Assembly (NCBI RefSeq): GCF_018889995.1
Contig: NZ_CP076547.1
Span: 1,240,001-1,304,000 of the forward strand
Direction: 5' to 3'
DNA from: Subtercola sp. PAMC28395
GTDB taxonomy: Bacteria; Actinomycetota; Actinomycetes; Actinomycetales; Microbacteriaceae
Length of the DNA stretch: 64,000 bases
Shown: positions 30,516-42,630 of the stretch, one piece after another
Numbering within the stretch: the stretch's first letter is position 1
Layout: each line of letters starts with the position of its first letter
The notes under the pieces: model-generated
What the model was told of the DNA's origin: nothing
Databases searched by the model: none
Seen by the model: only the letters and a program-made list of their open reading frames with translations
Program-made: the position numbers and the translations under genes

Positions 30516-31330
30516 CTTCGCTCGACCTTCTTCCACGTGGCGGCATTGTCAGCGGACGTGTAAAGGTCATTGTTCGCCCAGAGCCAGAGTTCGCCTCCCG
30601 ACACAGCCAACGCGAGCGCAGTAGGGCTCGTAACAGCTGCAAGGCAACCGAGATCGGCGGCACCCGCAGAAGACGAACCGGTGGGCAGGTTCTTGAATCT
30701 CACTCCCGAGCACCCGGTGTCTCCGAAGACAGCGATGTCGACACCTGAGTCCTTCTTGGCGACGGCGTAGATACCGGGGATGTGGATGTCTGACGGCAGT
30801 ATGGCTGCAGACAGATTCGACGTACGGTCTGGGTAGGCCTGCCAGAACTCGCCCTGGGTGAACGTGCTCACTGCGGTGGGGGTGCAGCCCGACTCGACCC
30901 GCGCCAGCACATTCACCTGAGAATCGGTGACCACCATAAGTGCGTCGATTTGCCGGAGTATTACGTCGGTCGGCGTGACTGATGACCACGTTATGCCGCC
31001 GTCGGTGGTGCGCTCAACTATTGGGGGTGGGCCATCGCATGCCCCACGGGTAGCTCGGAATCCGACGCCCTGACCCGTGAACCCTAGGAAGCGCAAGTTT
31101 GAGCCCTCGCTGACGGGTGGGATGCTCGGCAACACGGTCGGCGTCATAGATGGCGTAACAGGTGCCTTTGAGGCAGAAATCGATGCAGTTGGTGACGGCA
31201 GCTTCAGTACACCTGAAGCGGTTTCAACCGCTGGAGGTCGCAGCGCGAAGAAGACGAGCACGATATCGGCCGCCAGAAACAGAACTATCGCAGTGATCGC
31301 CCACATCCGGAACCGCCGATTCTTCTTCAT
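30512..31330 (-). CDS. Membrane-anchored BNR-repeat-like protein
   Basis: A 272-residue protein with an N-terminal signal anchor (MWAITAIVLFLAADIVLVFF, about 9-28), a Ser/Thr/Pro-rich linker to about 75 and an outer domain with the Asp-box-like motifs TTDGGITWSSV and SADNAATWKKV. Four Cys in the outer domain (for example in ACDGPP and SGCTPT) may form disulfides. Such proteins are WD40/YVTN/BNR-like propellers of unknown function; here the length fits at most a partial propeller. It converges with mqo, sharing the stop region by four bases, and is divergent from rmlA. Confidence 0.75.
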   Translation of the reverse strand: MKKNRRFRMWAITAIVLFLAADIVLVFFALRPPAVETASGVLKLPSPTASISASKAPVTPSMTPTVLPSIPPVSEGSNLRFLGFTGQGVGFRATRGACDGPPPIVERTTDGGITWSSVTPTDVILRQIDALMVVTDSQVNVLARVESGCTPTAVSTFTQGEFWQAYPDRTSNLSAAILPSDIHIPGIYAVAKKDSGVDIAVFGDTGCSGVRFKNLPTGSSSAGAADLGCLAAVTSPTALALAVSGGELWLWANNDLYTSADNAATWKKVERS

Positions 31331-31529
31331 CGCGGCATCACGGATGGTCCGTCAGGGTAAAAATTCACAGCCATTCCTCCGGAGCTCGTTGCGAACCGGC
31401 GTCATTGACGGATGGGGCGATCAGTAGGGGACTAGACCAACAGCCTACGCTGAAAGTCAGAGGCGGGATATTCTTGCTATGAGAAGTGCGGATTTGTAAC
31501 CAGAGCGATCGATCCCCCATCATGGTCAC

Positions 31530-33401
<1,872 letters not shown>

Positions 33402-33402
<1 letters not shown>

Positions 33403-34796
33403 TGGCTGGCTCCACGGGATTGACGGCGACGCAAACACCGATCCCGGGGCTGGTCTTGTTCGATCTGCCGGTTCATGGTGACAACCGCGGGTGGTTCAAG
33501 GAGAACTGGCAGCGGGAGAAGATGGTGGCGGCGGGCTTGCCAGACTTCGGCCCCGTTCAGAACAATATCTCTTTCAACGGCGCGGCGGGTACGACGCGAG
33601 GCATCCACGCCGAGCCGTGGGACAAGTTCGTCTCAGTTGCGGCTGGTCGTATATTCGGCGCGTGGGTCGACCTGCGTGAGGGCCCCACTTTCGGAGCAGT
33701 CTTCACCGCCGAGCTCGGCCCGTCGCGAGCGATCTTCGTTCCCTATGGAGTGGGAAATTCCTACCAGACACTTGAAGATGAGACGGCGTATTCGTATCTA
33801 GTGAATGATCACTGGAGCGCGAATGCGTCATACACGTTCCTGAACCTGGCTGATGAGACGGTTGCAATCGACTGGCCGATACCCCTGGCCGAAGCCGAAC
33901 TTAGTGACAAGGACCGTGCGCACCCTCGAATGGCTGATGTCACACCGATGTCAGGGCGCAAGACGTTGGTGTTGGGGGCGGGTGGCCAACTCGGTAAAGC
34001 TCTTCGTGAAGTGTTTCCTGCCGCTGAGTTTGTCGGGAGAGCAGAGTTCGACGTCGCGGAGGCTTCGAGCTTCGAAGGTCGCCACTGGCGGTCTTACGAG
34101 GTAATCATCAACGCTTCTGCGTACACGAAAGTCGATGAGGCTGAGACCGACCTCGGTCGGCGAGAAGCTTGGCGGGCGAACGTGAGCGGCGTATCGCTCT
34201 TGGCGCAGGTGGCCAGCGAGAACGGGATCACGCTCGTTCACGTGTCGAGTGATTACGTGTTCGATGGCGCGCGAGACACGCACTCGGAGGATGAGCCACT
34301 GAGCCCGCTCGGTGTGTACGGGCAGACCAAAGCGGCGGGCGATGCAATCGTCTCGGCGCTGGCTCGCCACTACATTGTGCGCACGAGCTGGGTCATTGGT
34401 GAGGGCAACAATTTTGTTCGCACGATGGCATCACTCGCAGAACGCGGCATTTCGCCGAGCGTTGTGAATGACCAAATCGGCAGGTTGAGTTTTACCCGCG
34501 ACATCGCGGCGGGAATTGCCCACCTTCTGCGAACGGGGGCCCCGTTCGGTACCTACAACCTGACGAACGATGGCCAACCGCGGTCATGGGCTGACCTTGC
34601 ATCTCGGGTGTACGAAATTCTCGGGCACGACCCGGCCCGGGTGTCTGGCGTTTCTACGGAATCATATTTCGCAGGCAAAAGTGCGGCCCCGCGCCCCTTG
34701 AACAGCACGTTAGACCTTAAGAAGACAATCGCGACGGGCTTTCGGCCGCGAGATGCGGATGAGGCTCTTGCCGACTACCTGTTGTCGACCGAGTAA
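33402..34796 (+). CDS. Fused dTDP-4-keto-rhamnose epimerase/reductase (RmlC-RmlD)
   Basis: A 464-residue bifunctional protein. Residues 1-185 are an RmlC cupin (GLVLFDLPVHGDNRGWFKEN, GTTRGIHAEPWDKF with the catalytic His, YGVGNSYQTLEDETAYSYLV, NDHWS). From about 188 an RmlD reductase begins (KTLVLGAGGQLGKALREVF, INASAYTKVDEAE, VSSDYVFDG, then YGQTKAAGD with Tyr-x3-Lys). It would do the last two steps to dTDP-L-rhamnose. Such fusions occur in Actinobacteria. The start at 33402 overlaps the rmlB stop; a longer frame from 33324 lies inside rmlB. Confidence 0.95.
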
Positions 34797-34969
34797 CTTC
34801 GATCGCGAAGGCCTAAGCTTGTACCTCAAACGGGGTACAGAGATATTCGCTCGAAGATGTCGGGCGCGTAAATTCTCTGGCTTGAGAAAGCCAGCGAGCT
34901 GACGCGAACAGTAGTCTTTCGAATGTACTTTTCGTGTTTCTTGATGGCGAATGTGCACGGGGGCAGGCA

Positions 34970-36472
34970 ATGACGGTAGACGAAAGACAGCAGACCAACG
35001 TGGTTCATCGAGGGCAGGGGTCGCTTGACTGGCGTCGAGCCTACGCACGACGTCTGGTGATTTCCGACCTTCTAGTCATCACAGTGACTGTGGCGCTCAC
35101 GCAGCTGATCTGGTTCGGCTTCGGGCTCAAAAACGCGTTTACGACGGGGGCCGATGCATCCGACCCGTTCAGCAACTTCAGCGGCTTGTACACGCTCATC
35201 TCGATTGCTGTCGTCTTGCTTTGGATGTTGACGCTCAGCTTGTACGGGTCGCGCGGCGATCGCATCGTGGGTACAGGAAATTCTGAGTACCGGGTCATCT
35301 TTGACGTGAGTTGGAGACTATTTGGGCTCTTTGCAATCTTCGCCTTTCTCTTTCGAATTGATTTCAGCCGTGGGTTCTTCTTGATTTCGCTGCCTCTCGG
35401 GGTGATCGCTTTGGTGGTCAGCCGGGTGCTGTGGCGTCGTTGGCTGAAGAAGCAACGCAAATCGGGTTTCTACAGCGCCCAGGTGTTGCTTGTCGGCTCT
35501 ATGGATTCTGTGCTGCACATCGCCAAAGAGCTCGGGAGATTCCCTGAAGCGGGCTACCACGTGGTCGGCGCTTGCACGGCGAGCGGGCGAGTGGCCGACT
35601 ATCTCCCGGGCACCGACATTCCTATTGCAGGCAGCGTCGACCTCATCGGGCCCGCGATTGCGGCGACGGGTGCAGACACCATCGTCATTACGAGCTCAGA
35701 CGAACTCTCCCCAGACAAGATCAGAGAGTTGAGCTGGTCGCTCGAACCGGGCCGCCAGCACCTGGTGGTGGCGCCGAGCCTCACCGACATCGGAGGGCCG
35801 CGCATCCACACCCGCCCGGTGGCGGGCCTACCCCTTATTCATGTGGAGACTCCTCGCTATGAAGGGTTCAAGCGTTATCAGAAGCGCATTTTCGATGTTG
35901 TCTCATCGGGCGCGCTGATTCTGCTGCTGAGCCCGGTGCTGATCGGCATCGCGATGATCGTGCGACTCAGCACTCCGGGCCCGGTGTTCTTCAGGCAGGA
36001 ACGCGTCGGGCTCAATGGTTCGAGATTTTCGATGATGAAGTTTCGGTCGATGGTGCCTGATGCTGAGGCGTTGCTCAACGAACTCGTGCTCGAGGACCGC
36101 GATGCGGGCAACACCATGCTCTTCAAGATGAAGGATGACCCCCGCATCACCCCCATTGGCAAGGTGCTTCGGCGTTACAGCCTCGACGAATTGCCTCAAT
36201 TGTTCAATGTGTTTCGTGGAGACATGTCGCTCATCGGGCCGCGGCCGCCCCTGCAACGTGAGGTGGACCAGTACGAGAACCACGTTCACCGGCGCTTCTT
36301 GATGAAACCCGGAATCACTGGGCTTTGGCAGGTCAGTGGGCGTTCGGACCTCTCGTGGGAAGACTCGGTTCGTCTCGACCTCTACTACGTTGAAAACTGG
36401 TCAATGGTGGGTGACTTCGTTATTTTGCTGAAGACAGCGCGAGCCGTTCTGGGGAGCGACGGCGCGTATTAG
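34970..36472 (+). CDS. Polyprenyl-phosphate sugar-1-phosphate transferase (initiating)
   Basis: A 500-residue WbaP/WcaJ-type enzyme that starts each repeat unit by loading a sugar phosphate onto undecaprenyl phosphate. The ATG at 34970 has GGGGGCAGG upstream. Four N-terminal helices (about 30-150) and a CoA-binding-like Rossmann domain (about 165-300) precede the catalytic domain: a helix-break-helix near 315-345, then RQERVGLNGSRFSMMKFRSM, DPRITPIGKVLRRYSLDELPQLFNVFRGDMSLIGPRPP and GITGLWQVSGRSDLSWED, all hallmark motifs. Sugar could be glucose or galactose; not readable. Confidence 0.94.
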   Translation: MTVDERQQTNVVHRGQGSLDWRRAYARRLVISDLLVITVTVALTQLIWFGFGLKNAFTTGADASDPFSNFSGLYTLISIAVVLLWMLTLSLYGSRGDRIVGTGNSEYRVIFDVSWRLFGLFAIFAFLFRIDFSRGFFLISLPLGVIALVVSRVLWRRWLKKQRKSGFYSAQVLLVGSMDSVLHIAKELGRFPEAGYHVVGACTASGRVADYLPGTDIPIAGSVDLIGPAIAATGADTIVITSSDELSPDKIRELSWSLEPGRQHLVVAPSLTDIGGPRIHTRPVAGLPLIHVETPRYEGFKRYQKRIFDVVSSGALILLLSPVLIGIAMIVRLSTPGPVFFRQERVGLNGSRFSMMKFRSMVPDAEALLNELVLEDRDAGNTMLFKMKDDPRITPIGKVLRRYSLDELPQLFNVFRGDMSLIGPRPPLQREVDQYENHVHRRFLMKPGITGLWQVSGRSDLSWEDSVRLDLYYVENWSMVGDFVILLKTARAVLGSDGAY

Positions 36473-36550
36473 TCGTGGGAACTCGGCCGAGGCGATGACT
36501 AGAGGCGCAACGAATGCCGCACCTTGGGAACCCGCCTTGTGACGTGAAGG

Positions 36551-37975
36551 CTATTTGCTGCGCCGTCGCTGGCGGATCGGAGCAGCAGTCTGAGAGAGTT
36601 CTGACTCGGGGCCCGCACCGTAGTAGCCATAGCGCTCGGCGTTGTAGGCGTCGGGTCCCTTTGAAGGGAGCATTGTCAGCACTACGCCGACAACGTTGCT
36701 CTTGATTCCCGTCAGGGAGTTGAGCGCCCGGGCCAGTTCGGTGCGCTTTACCTTGCCTGAACCAGCGACGACGATTGCGCCCGCTGTCATGCTGCTGATG
36801 ATCGCGGCGTCAGTCACCGGCAGGAGCGGTGGCGCATCGATGATCACGTAGTCGACCTGGTCGTTGAGAGCAGTTATGAGGTCTTGCATTGCCTGTGAAC
36901 CGAGCAATTCGCTGGGGTTCGGGGGGATTCGCCCTGCCGGGAGCACGTAGAGCTCGCCGGTGCCCCAGGGCTGCAGAACATCGGCCAAGGGAACCGTGCC
37001 GATAAGAACGTCGGTGAGCCCGACGGATCCTTCGATTGCCATGTATTCGGCAAGTCTTGGTTTTCTCAGGTCGCCGTCGATCAAAACCGTTCGTGCGCCG
37101 GTCTCGGCCAGTGCCAGGGCGAGATTCGCCGAGGTGGTGCTCTTGCCTTCGGCGCCGATCGACGATGTGATGACGAAGCAGTGGTTGCTCGAGCCGGCGT
37201 TGACGAACCTCAGATTGGTTCGCAGGGATCTGAAGGCTTCGGCCCGTGGGTTGCGCGGGTCGCTATGCACGATAAGCGGGTGCTTGGCCGACTCTGGGTC
37301 GAAACTGGTGCCGCCGAGTAGAGGCGCGTTCGTCACATTTTCGACATCATGGACCCCGTGAACGCGGGTGTCGAGGGCCGCCCGGAGGAAGGCGGCGCCG
37401 ATTCCGAAGACGAGCCCGACGAGAAGGCCGAGAGCGATGTTGAGAGAGATTTGGGGGCTGAATGGAGTGCTGGCTGGAAGAGCTGGATCGATGACCTGCA
37501 CGCGAACCAGACTGTTGCCACCACCAGTGGGTTTTTCAAGTTTTTGCACCACGACGGTGCTAAAGCTGTTAGCGGTGGCATTCGCCAGATTCGCTGCCAT
37601 CTGAGGGTCAGTGTCGATCGCTGCCAGCTCGATGATGACCGTGCCGGCCGGCGAGGTCGCCGAAAGTTGGGAGCCGAGCTTCTTGGCAGTGGTGTTGAGC
37701 TTGAGGTCGTCGATGACCCGGTCGAGGACGGAGGCGCTCGTGAGAATGTCGAGGTATGACTTCACTTTTGCCTGGGCATACGTGTTTCCCGAGGTCAGTT
37801 CACCGGCCGTTGGAGATTCGGACGCCTGAACCGAAACGTACATTGTCGCGGTCGATTGGTACATAGGTGTGGCGGCCGCAGCGATTGCAGCGCCGGCACC
37901 AGCGCCAGCGATTGCGAGGACGACTACCAGCAGCCACCCTTTGCGCAGAACCCGGATGTAGTCTTCAAGATTCAC
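36551..37975 (-). CDS. Wzz/BY-kinase polysaccharide co-polymerase 3
   Basis: A 474-residue Wzz and tyrosine-kinase fusion opening MNLEDYIRVLRKGWLLVVVL. Helices lie near 14-36 and 178-198. The kinase carries GAEGKST (Walker A), VLIDGDLRKPRLAEY (A') and YVIIDAPPLLPVTDA (B); the tail has only a modest Tyr cluster (YNAERYGYYGAG). It is much closer to copy 2 than to copy 1. It converges on the sugar-phosphate transferase and diverges from the Pro-rich membrane protein gene across 230 bases. Confidence 0.94.
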   Translation of the reverse strand: MNLEDYIRVLRKGWLLVVVLAIAGAGAGAAIAAAATPMYQSTATMYVSVQASESPTAGELTSGNTYAQAKVKSYLDILTSASVLDRVIDDLKLNTTAKKLGSQLSATSPAGTVIIELAAIDTDPQMAANLANATANSFSTVVVQKLEKPTGGGNSLVRVQVIDPALPASTPFSPQISLNIALGLLVGLVFGIGAAFLRAALDTRVHGVHDVENVTNAPLLGGTSFDPESAKHPLIVHSDPRNPRAEAFRSLRTNLRFVNAGSSNHCFVITSSIGAEGKSTTSANLALALAETGARTVLIDGDLRKPRLAEYMAIEGSVGLTDVLIGTVPLADVLQPWGTGELYVLPAGRIPPNPSELLGSQAMQDLITALNDQVDYVIIDAPPLLPVTDAAIISSMTAGAIVVAGSGKVKRTELARALNSLTGIKSNVVGVVLTMLPSKGPDAYNAERYGYYGAGPESELSQTAAPIRQRRRSK

Positions 37976-38208
37976 GGCGTCTGGTCCCTATTTGATGTCG
38001 GCTGGCGCGTGTGGCACAAGTTGCAGAAAGGTTCTTCGGAGAGTTCACGCTTCGAAGCGCGACAAGGGGTCTGGGCCGCAAAAGAAAATGCAAGGCTGAC
38101 GACTGCAATCTCGCATTTGAAACTATCTCGCATGTCAAACTATACAGAACGTGTAACTTGGTGCCATTTCGCACACGGACGAACGCCAATGCCTATCGGA
38201 GGAGTCAC

Positions 38209-39330
38209 GTGCCACGACGCACTTGGGCCGCCAGGCGCTCCTTCGCCATTGTGGGTGCGATCGGGGTTTCGGCATTTGCGTTGTTTGCCAGTAGTGCTGC
38301 GGTGGCTGCCCCTGAGCTTGCGAGTGGGGAGAGCCGGTCATCCATTGTGCTGGTCGCCGACCCGGCGCCGACCGACGTGCCTGTGACGCCGGTGCCGACA
38401 GTTGACCCGCCGCCAGACCCGGTGCCGACGCCGCCGGTCGTTGACCCGAGCCCTACCGTTGTGCCTACGCCGGAACCCACCGTTACCGACCCGGCCGTTG
38501 TGCCATTGACGCCTGACCCTGGGGTGACTCCGGACCCCGTTGTAACGCCGGACCCTGCGGTGACCAACATTGCTGTCTTGCCGGCGGGCGGCGGGATTGT
38601 CGAGCGGAGCACCCCTACTGCTGCGCCGACGGTAGTGCCGACGCCGGAGCCAGCGCCCACTGTGACGGCCACGGCTGCGCCTCTGCCTGCGATCGAGCTG
38701 CCGTTCTACCCGCCACCGTCGGCGGGGGTGGCGCGCGATGCCTTTCCGTTCCTCCTGGCCGGGATTGCTGGTGGGCTGGTGTTGCTCGCGGGGTTCGGGG
38801 CGTACCTGTTCGCGCGGTGGCGCGTGAGGCGACTGCGGTTCAGGCCAGTGTTCGGCTCGAGTGCCGGGCAACGTGGTGGTCTGGGTGTTTTCGGGGTTGC
38901 CGGGGAATTCGGGGTGCAGAATGCTGGGGCGAATGCTGGGTTCTTCAGTGTGGCGGGGGTCGTGACGCCTGTCTCCGCAGGGTTGGTGGCGGCGGGCTCA
39001 GGGTCGGGCGATTCTGTCGCTGGGCGCGGGGCGTTCGCAGCGGGATTGCCCGTGCGGGATGCGTCGTCTGGAGAGAGATTGGGTGATGCGTTCGAGTTGT
39101 CGCTCGCGCCGATCCATCGCCCTGGTGCGGTGCGCTCTGCGTCGGCGTTTCTGCTGGGGCTGGTGCCACGTCGGGCTGCCACTGCTGAGATAGGGGTTGC
39201 AGCGTTCGAGGTGTTTGAGCCAGTTGCTGTGCAGTCGGTAAGTCGGCCTTCGTCTGACCTTGGGTTGCCGTCGCAGCGGGCACCCCGGAAGAGCGCGCTG
39301 AATTTCGACCTGGGGTTGTCTGCGCCCTAG
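38209..39330 (+). CDS. Secreted/membrane Pro-Thr-rich protein
   Basis: A 373-residue protein. Start GTG 38209 has GGAGGAG a few bases before it and yields a signal peptide (SFAIVGAIGVSAFALFASSA, cleavage near AVAA). Residues about 45-170 are Thr/Pro/Asp-rich repeats (VPTPEPTVTDPAVVPLTPDP). A transmembrane helix (PFLLAGIAGGLVLLAGFGAY, about 182-201) is followed by Arg-rich RWRVRRLRFRP and a Gly/Ala-rich cytoplasmic tail. The topology suggests a wall-spanning stalk anchored in the membrane. No known domain. Divergent from the third Wzz/BY-kinase. Confidence 0.75.
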   Translation: MPRRTWAARRSFAIVGAIGVSAFALFASSAAVAAPELASGESRSSIVLVADPAPTDVPVTPVPTVDPPPDPVPTPPVVDPSPTVVPTPEPTVTDPAVVPLTPDPGVTPDPVVTPDPAVTNIAVLPAGGGIVERSTPTAAPTVVPTPEPAPTVTATAAPLPAIELPFYPPPSAGVARDAFPFLLAGIAGGLVLLAGFGAYLFARWRVRRLRFRPVFGSSAGQRGGLGVFGVAGEFGVQNAGANAGFFSVAGVVTPVSAGLVAAGSGSGDSVAGRGAFAAGLPVRDASSGERLGDAFELSLAPIHRPGAVRSASAFLLGLVPRRAATAEIGVAAFEVFEPVAVQSVSRPSSDLGLPSQRAPRKSALNFDLGLSAP

Positions 39331-39508
39331 CGTCGCGAGCTGTTTCGGTTGGTGCGTTTGGGGGCTTTGCGGGTTAGACCCGGTGTAAAGCAATGTTGAT
39401 TGCTACCTCACGCACAGCAATGCGGGTTGGACTGTCGATTGACCGGGCCGGACGTAATCCCCACTTGTAGGCGCAGACGATCCTGCGGCATGAACGTAAG
39501 TTGCACTG

Positions 39509-39955
39509 ATGCGCTTCGTTCCTGCCATCGCGGCAATAGTCCTCGTGAGTTGCCCGCTCACCGGTTGCACAGGCGAACCTGCAGACACGCCAGCTGCTGG
39601 GCGCTACGCCCTCATGCCAACAGCGCTCGTCGATGACAACACCACATGTGATGCCCTGTATGGAGCCAGTACAGATGGCCCAATTGTCGATGCCGTCGAT
39701 ATCGTGCGAAGGTTCGAGACGAAACCGGATCTCTCCCTCGTTACTGTCGGTGAGCTCCAGAGCACAATCATCGCCCTCGACGATGTTCGCACCCGGGCTT
39801 CAGTCAGTTCGGAGAGGCTGATCGACCGGAACGAAGTCACACTGCGCCAGCTCCTCACGATACAAACGAGCAGGGTCAATGCGACCGTCGACACTGGCGT
39901 GTTCAAACAGGCAGGCATGGACCTCCTTGGCTTCTGCGCCCAGTACTTGCAATGA
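39509..39955 (+). CDS. Small lipoprotein
   Basis: A 148-residue protein whose N-terminus MRFVPAIAAIVLVSCPLTGC is a lipoprotein signal with lipobox LTGC (Cys20). The mature part has two further Cys (CDAL and the C-terminal FCAQYLQ) that could pair, and helical character. Family not recognised. It sits alone between the Pro-rich protein and the DUF222 gene. Confidence 0.7.
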   Translation: MRFVPAIAAIVLVSCPLTGCTGEPADTPAAGRYALMPTALVDDNTTCDALYGASTDGPIVDAVDIVRRFETKPDLSLVTVGELQSTIIALDDVRTRASVSSERLIDRNEVTLRQLLTIQTSRVNATVDTGVFKQAGMDLLGFCAQYLQ

Positions 39956-40285
39956 GAGGCATAGCGTCCAATCGGCTCCAGGATCTGGTGGGTGGGGAGC
40001 TTAACTTGGTCGGGGCCGGGGCACTGGTTGCGCGCCAGGTGACGCAGTCGAGCCCGTGAGCACCGAGCGCGCCTGAACTGCCCGAACCAGGCGAACCGGG
40101 CCGCCTTCTCATCCCGCGAACAGCGGAGGGTTGCCGAATTCGCGACAGTCTGTTGTTCGGCATATCGCTGCCCTCGTTGGGTCAAGAGTCCCTAACAACG
40201 GGTGCTCATGAGAGGCTGTGCACTGATCTTGGTGGCGGCTCTCGTTTAGTGAGGGATTGTCAGTGGTGGGTGTTTGGATGGGGGT
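39956..40285. other. Intergenic stretch, nothing convincing
   Basis: 330 bases between the lipoprotein and DUF222 genes. I see no supported frame, RNA gene or strong hairpin. Confidence 0.5.
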
Positions 40286-41908
40286 ATGAAAACACCAGCT
40301 GCCGGAGGTTCCGGGTCGTCGCCTGAGGGTCTTGATGACCCTCGGGTTGCGGCGTTGCGTGCGGCTGTAGAAGCGGTTGTGTCGTCGGGTGGGTTTGGGG
40401 CTGCCGCGCCCTGCGGGCTTGCCGACGAGGAGTTGCTGGCCTGGGCGGTGGCGGGTGAGGCGTTGCTGCGGTGTGCGGAGGGGATCGTTGTCGAGGCGGC
40501 GGGGGAGCTGGCTGAACGGTCTAAACGTGAGCATGGTGATGACCGGTTGACGGTGAAGCATGGCTGCGCGGATGTGGTGTCGCTGATCAGTGGTTTGACG
40601 GGGGTGTCGAAGAAGACCGCGGCAGGCCGGGTGCGGCTCGGTATGGCGGTGCGGTCGTCGGTGTCCTTGGTGGGGCTGGTGAATGAGAGCAACTTCCCTG
40701 CCGTGCTGGAGGCGCTGCGTTCGGGGCGGCTCGGGGTCGATAGTGCCCAGGTCATTACTCGCATGTTGGGGGATTCGGCGCGCCGGGTGGGGTTCGGTGC
40801 GGATCTGCATGAGTGTGAGCGGATGTTGGTGCTCGCCGCTGACCCCAGGACGGAGGTGGGGCTTTCGTTGTCGGCGGATCAGGTGGCAATCATGGCAGCG
40901 CAGTGGCAGGGGCATCTGGATCCTGATGGTGCTGAACCGACAGCTCGGGAGTTGGAGGACAAGCGCGGCTTGTGGTTACGGCAGCAGGCTGACGGTACGT
41001 TCAAGGTCGGTGGTCTGTTGACGGCGGTGCAGGGTGCGAAGTGGCAGGCCATCGCCCAAACCATCCTCAGCCCCCGACTCCCGCGATTCGGCGGCCCCGG
41101 CGACGCTTCGGGAGTTCTTGAGGGTGACGAGACTCACGACGGTCGTGTGGCACGGGTCGATGATGAGAACTGCGACAACGATGCTCCGAACGACCATCGT
41201 GCACCTGGCGGAGAGGGTAGTCCTTCGCGCAGTGGCGAATCCTCTGGCCCGCGCTTCGACGACGACGACACCGATGACGACACCGACGACGACATCGACG
41301 ATGAGGTGAGTCCGGTGTTGGCTGACAGCCGCACGCGTGAGCAGTTGTTGGCGGATGGGTTCACGGCGTATATCGATCGGGTTGCGGGGTTGCCGGGTAT
41401 GCCGGTGTTGTGTGGGGCGCGTCCGACGATCAACGTGCACGTCACCTTGGAAGATGTTGTCGACGGGCGGGGTGTGGGCTGGGTTGACGGGGTCGACCAG
41501 CCCGTCCCGGTGGCAACCGTCGAGCAGTTGCTGTGCCATGGGGATGTGATTGCGACGGTGATGCGGGAGGGGCGGGTGTTGCAGCACGGGAAGACGAAAC
41601 GATTGTTCACTCCGGCGCAGAACAGGGCCCTCGCCGCCCGCGACGGCGGATGTGTGTGGCCGGGCTGCGGCAGACCCCCGTCGTGGTGTGAGACCCATCA
41701 TGTTCTCGATTGGCGTGACACAGGATATTTGCCGGGTCGAACAGATGTCGACAACGGGGTACTGCTGTGTCACTTTCACCATTCGAACGTGCACAAGAGC
41801 CGGTGGAAACTCGTCATGATCACGGGTGCGCCGCACATCATCCCGCCGCCCGAGATCGACTGGACACAAACACCCCGACCCTGCACACAACGACGAACCA
41901 GACAGTAG
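40286..41908 (+). CDS. DUF222/HNH endonuclease-domain protein (13E12 type)
   Basis: A 540-residue member of the actinobacterial DUF222 plus HNH family. DUF222 fills about 30-260 (GLTGVSKKTAAGRVRLGMA, VDSAQVITRML). The C-terminal HNH nuclease has RDGGCVWPGCGRPPSWCETH, HHVLDWRD and LLCHFHHSNVHKSRW, with Cys and His zinc and metal ligands intact. Between them is an acidic Asp/Thr run (about 325-342), longer than usual. ATG 40286 is chosen over 40274. These genes are multicopy in actinobacteria; function unknown, possibly mobile. Confidence 0.9.
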   Translation: MKTPAAGGSGSSPEGLDDPRVAALRAAVEAVVSSGGFGAAAPCGLADEELLAWAVAGEALLRCAEGIVVEAAGELAERSKREHGDDRLTVKHGCADVVSLISGLTGVSKKTAAGRVRLGMAVRSSVSLVGLVNESNFPAVLEALRSGRLGVDSAQVITRMLGDSARRVGFGADLHECERMLVLAADPRTEVGLSLSADQVAIMAAQWQGHLDPDGAEPTARELEDKRGLWLRQQADGTFKVGGLLTAVQGAKWQAIAQTILSPRLPRFGGPGDASGVLEGDETHDGRVARVDDENCDNDAPNDHRAPGGEGSPSRSGESSGPRFDDDDTDDDTDDDIDDEVSPVLADSRTREQLLADGFTAYIDRVAGLPGMPVLCGARPTINVHVTLEDVVDGRGVGWVDGVDQPVPVATVEQLLCHGDVIATVMREGRVLQHGKTKRLFTPAQNRALAARDGGCVWPGCGRPPSWCETHHVLDWRDTGYLPGRTDVDNGVLLCHFHHSNVHKSRWKLVMITGAPHIIPPPEIDWTQTPRPCTQRRTRQ

Positions 41909-42034
41909 CCGCGTACGCGGCAATGTGGAGGTGCTCGCAGACAGAGCGCACGTGCGTATGGGGAAATCCCTCTACGCTTGAAAGACTTCTGCTTCACTTG
42001 CCCGATGCCCCGCTAGTTGTGAAAAGGCCGCACT

Positions 42035-42628
42035 GTGACTCTCTCGATTCTCACCGTCTGCACGGGCAATATTTGCCGATCCCCGTTCGCGGCGCTGTAT
42101 CTGCAATCGAAGCTCTCCGGGCTGACGGGGGTCACCGTGAGCAGCGCAGGAACGATGGCGCGCGATGGTGATTCGATGACGGACGAGATGGGTGCGCTGG
42201 CGGAGCGGTTCGGGCTCGAGCCGGGGACGCATTCCGCCCGTTATCTGGTGGAGCCGTACATCGAGAAGGCGGATCTGATTCTTCCGCTCACCCGGGGGCA
42301 TCGCAGCGAGGTGGTGCAGATGGTTCCGCGCAAGTTGCTGGTGACGTTCACGGTGCGGGAGTTCGCGCGGCTCGGGAGCCTGGTGAGCGACGACGAGGTT
42401 ACGGCTGCAGCTGCTGCCGGGGGGTCTGATGCCGAGAAGGTCAAGGCTGTCTGCCGGCTGCTGGCTTCGCGTCGGTCTCAGGGGGACCCGGCTGCGGACC
42501 CGGCTCTCGATGACGTGATCGACCCGTATCGGCGCGAAGACGAGGTCTACGAGCTCTCTGTCGCGCAGATGGTTCCTGCGCTGGATGAGATCGCTCGCGT
42601 TCTGACGCTGATACTCAAGGCAGCCTGA
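42035..42628 (+). CDS. Low-molecular-weight protein-tyrosine phosphatase
   Basis: A 197-residue phosphatase of the Wzb/PtpA family. The signature CTGNICRSP places catalytic Cys9 and Arg15; the general-acid Asp is in [11 protein letters not shown] near residue 168. It is about 40-50 residues longer than typical because of an Ala/Gly-rich insertion before the Asp loop (about 128-160). By family it would remove phosphate from tyrosine-rich tails such as those of the three BY-kinases in this window. GTG 42035 start. Two bases after its stop the DUF4214 gene begins, so the two are translationally coupled. Confidence 0.93.
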   Translation: MTLSILTVCTGNICRSPFAALYLQSKLSGLTGVTVSSAGTMARDGDSMTDEMGALAERFGLEPGTHSARYLVEPYIEKADLILPLTRGHRSEVVQMVPRKLLVTFTVREFARLGSLVSDDEVTAAAAAGGSDAEKVKAVCRLLASRRSQGDPAADPALDDVIDPYRREDEVYELSVAQMVPALDEIARVLTLILKAA

Positions 42629-42630
42629 GC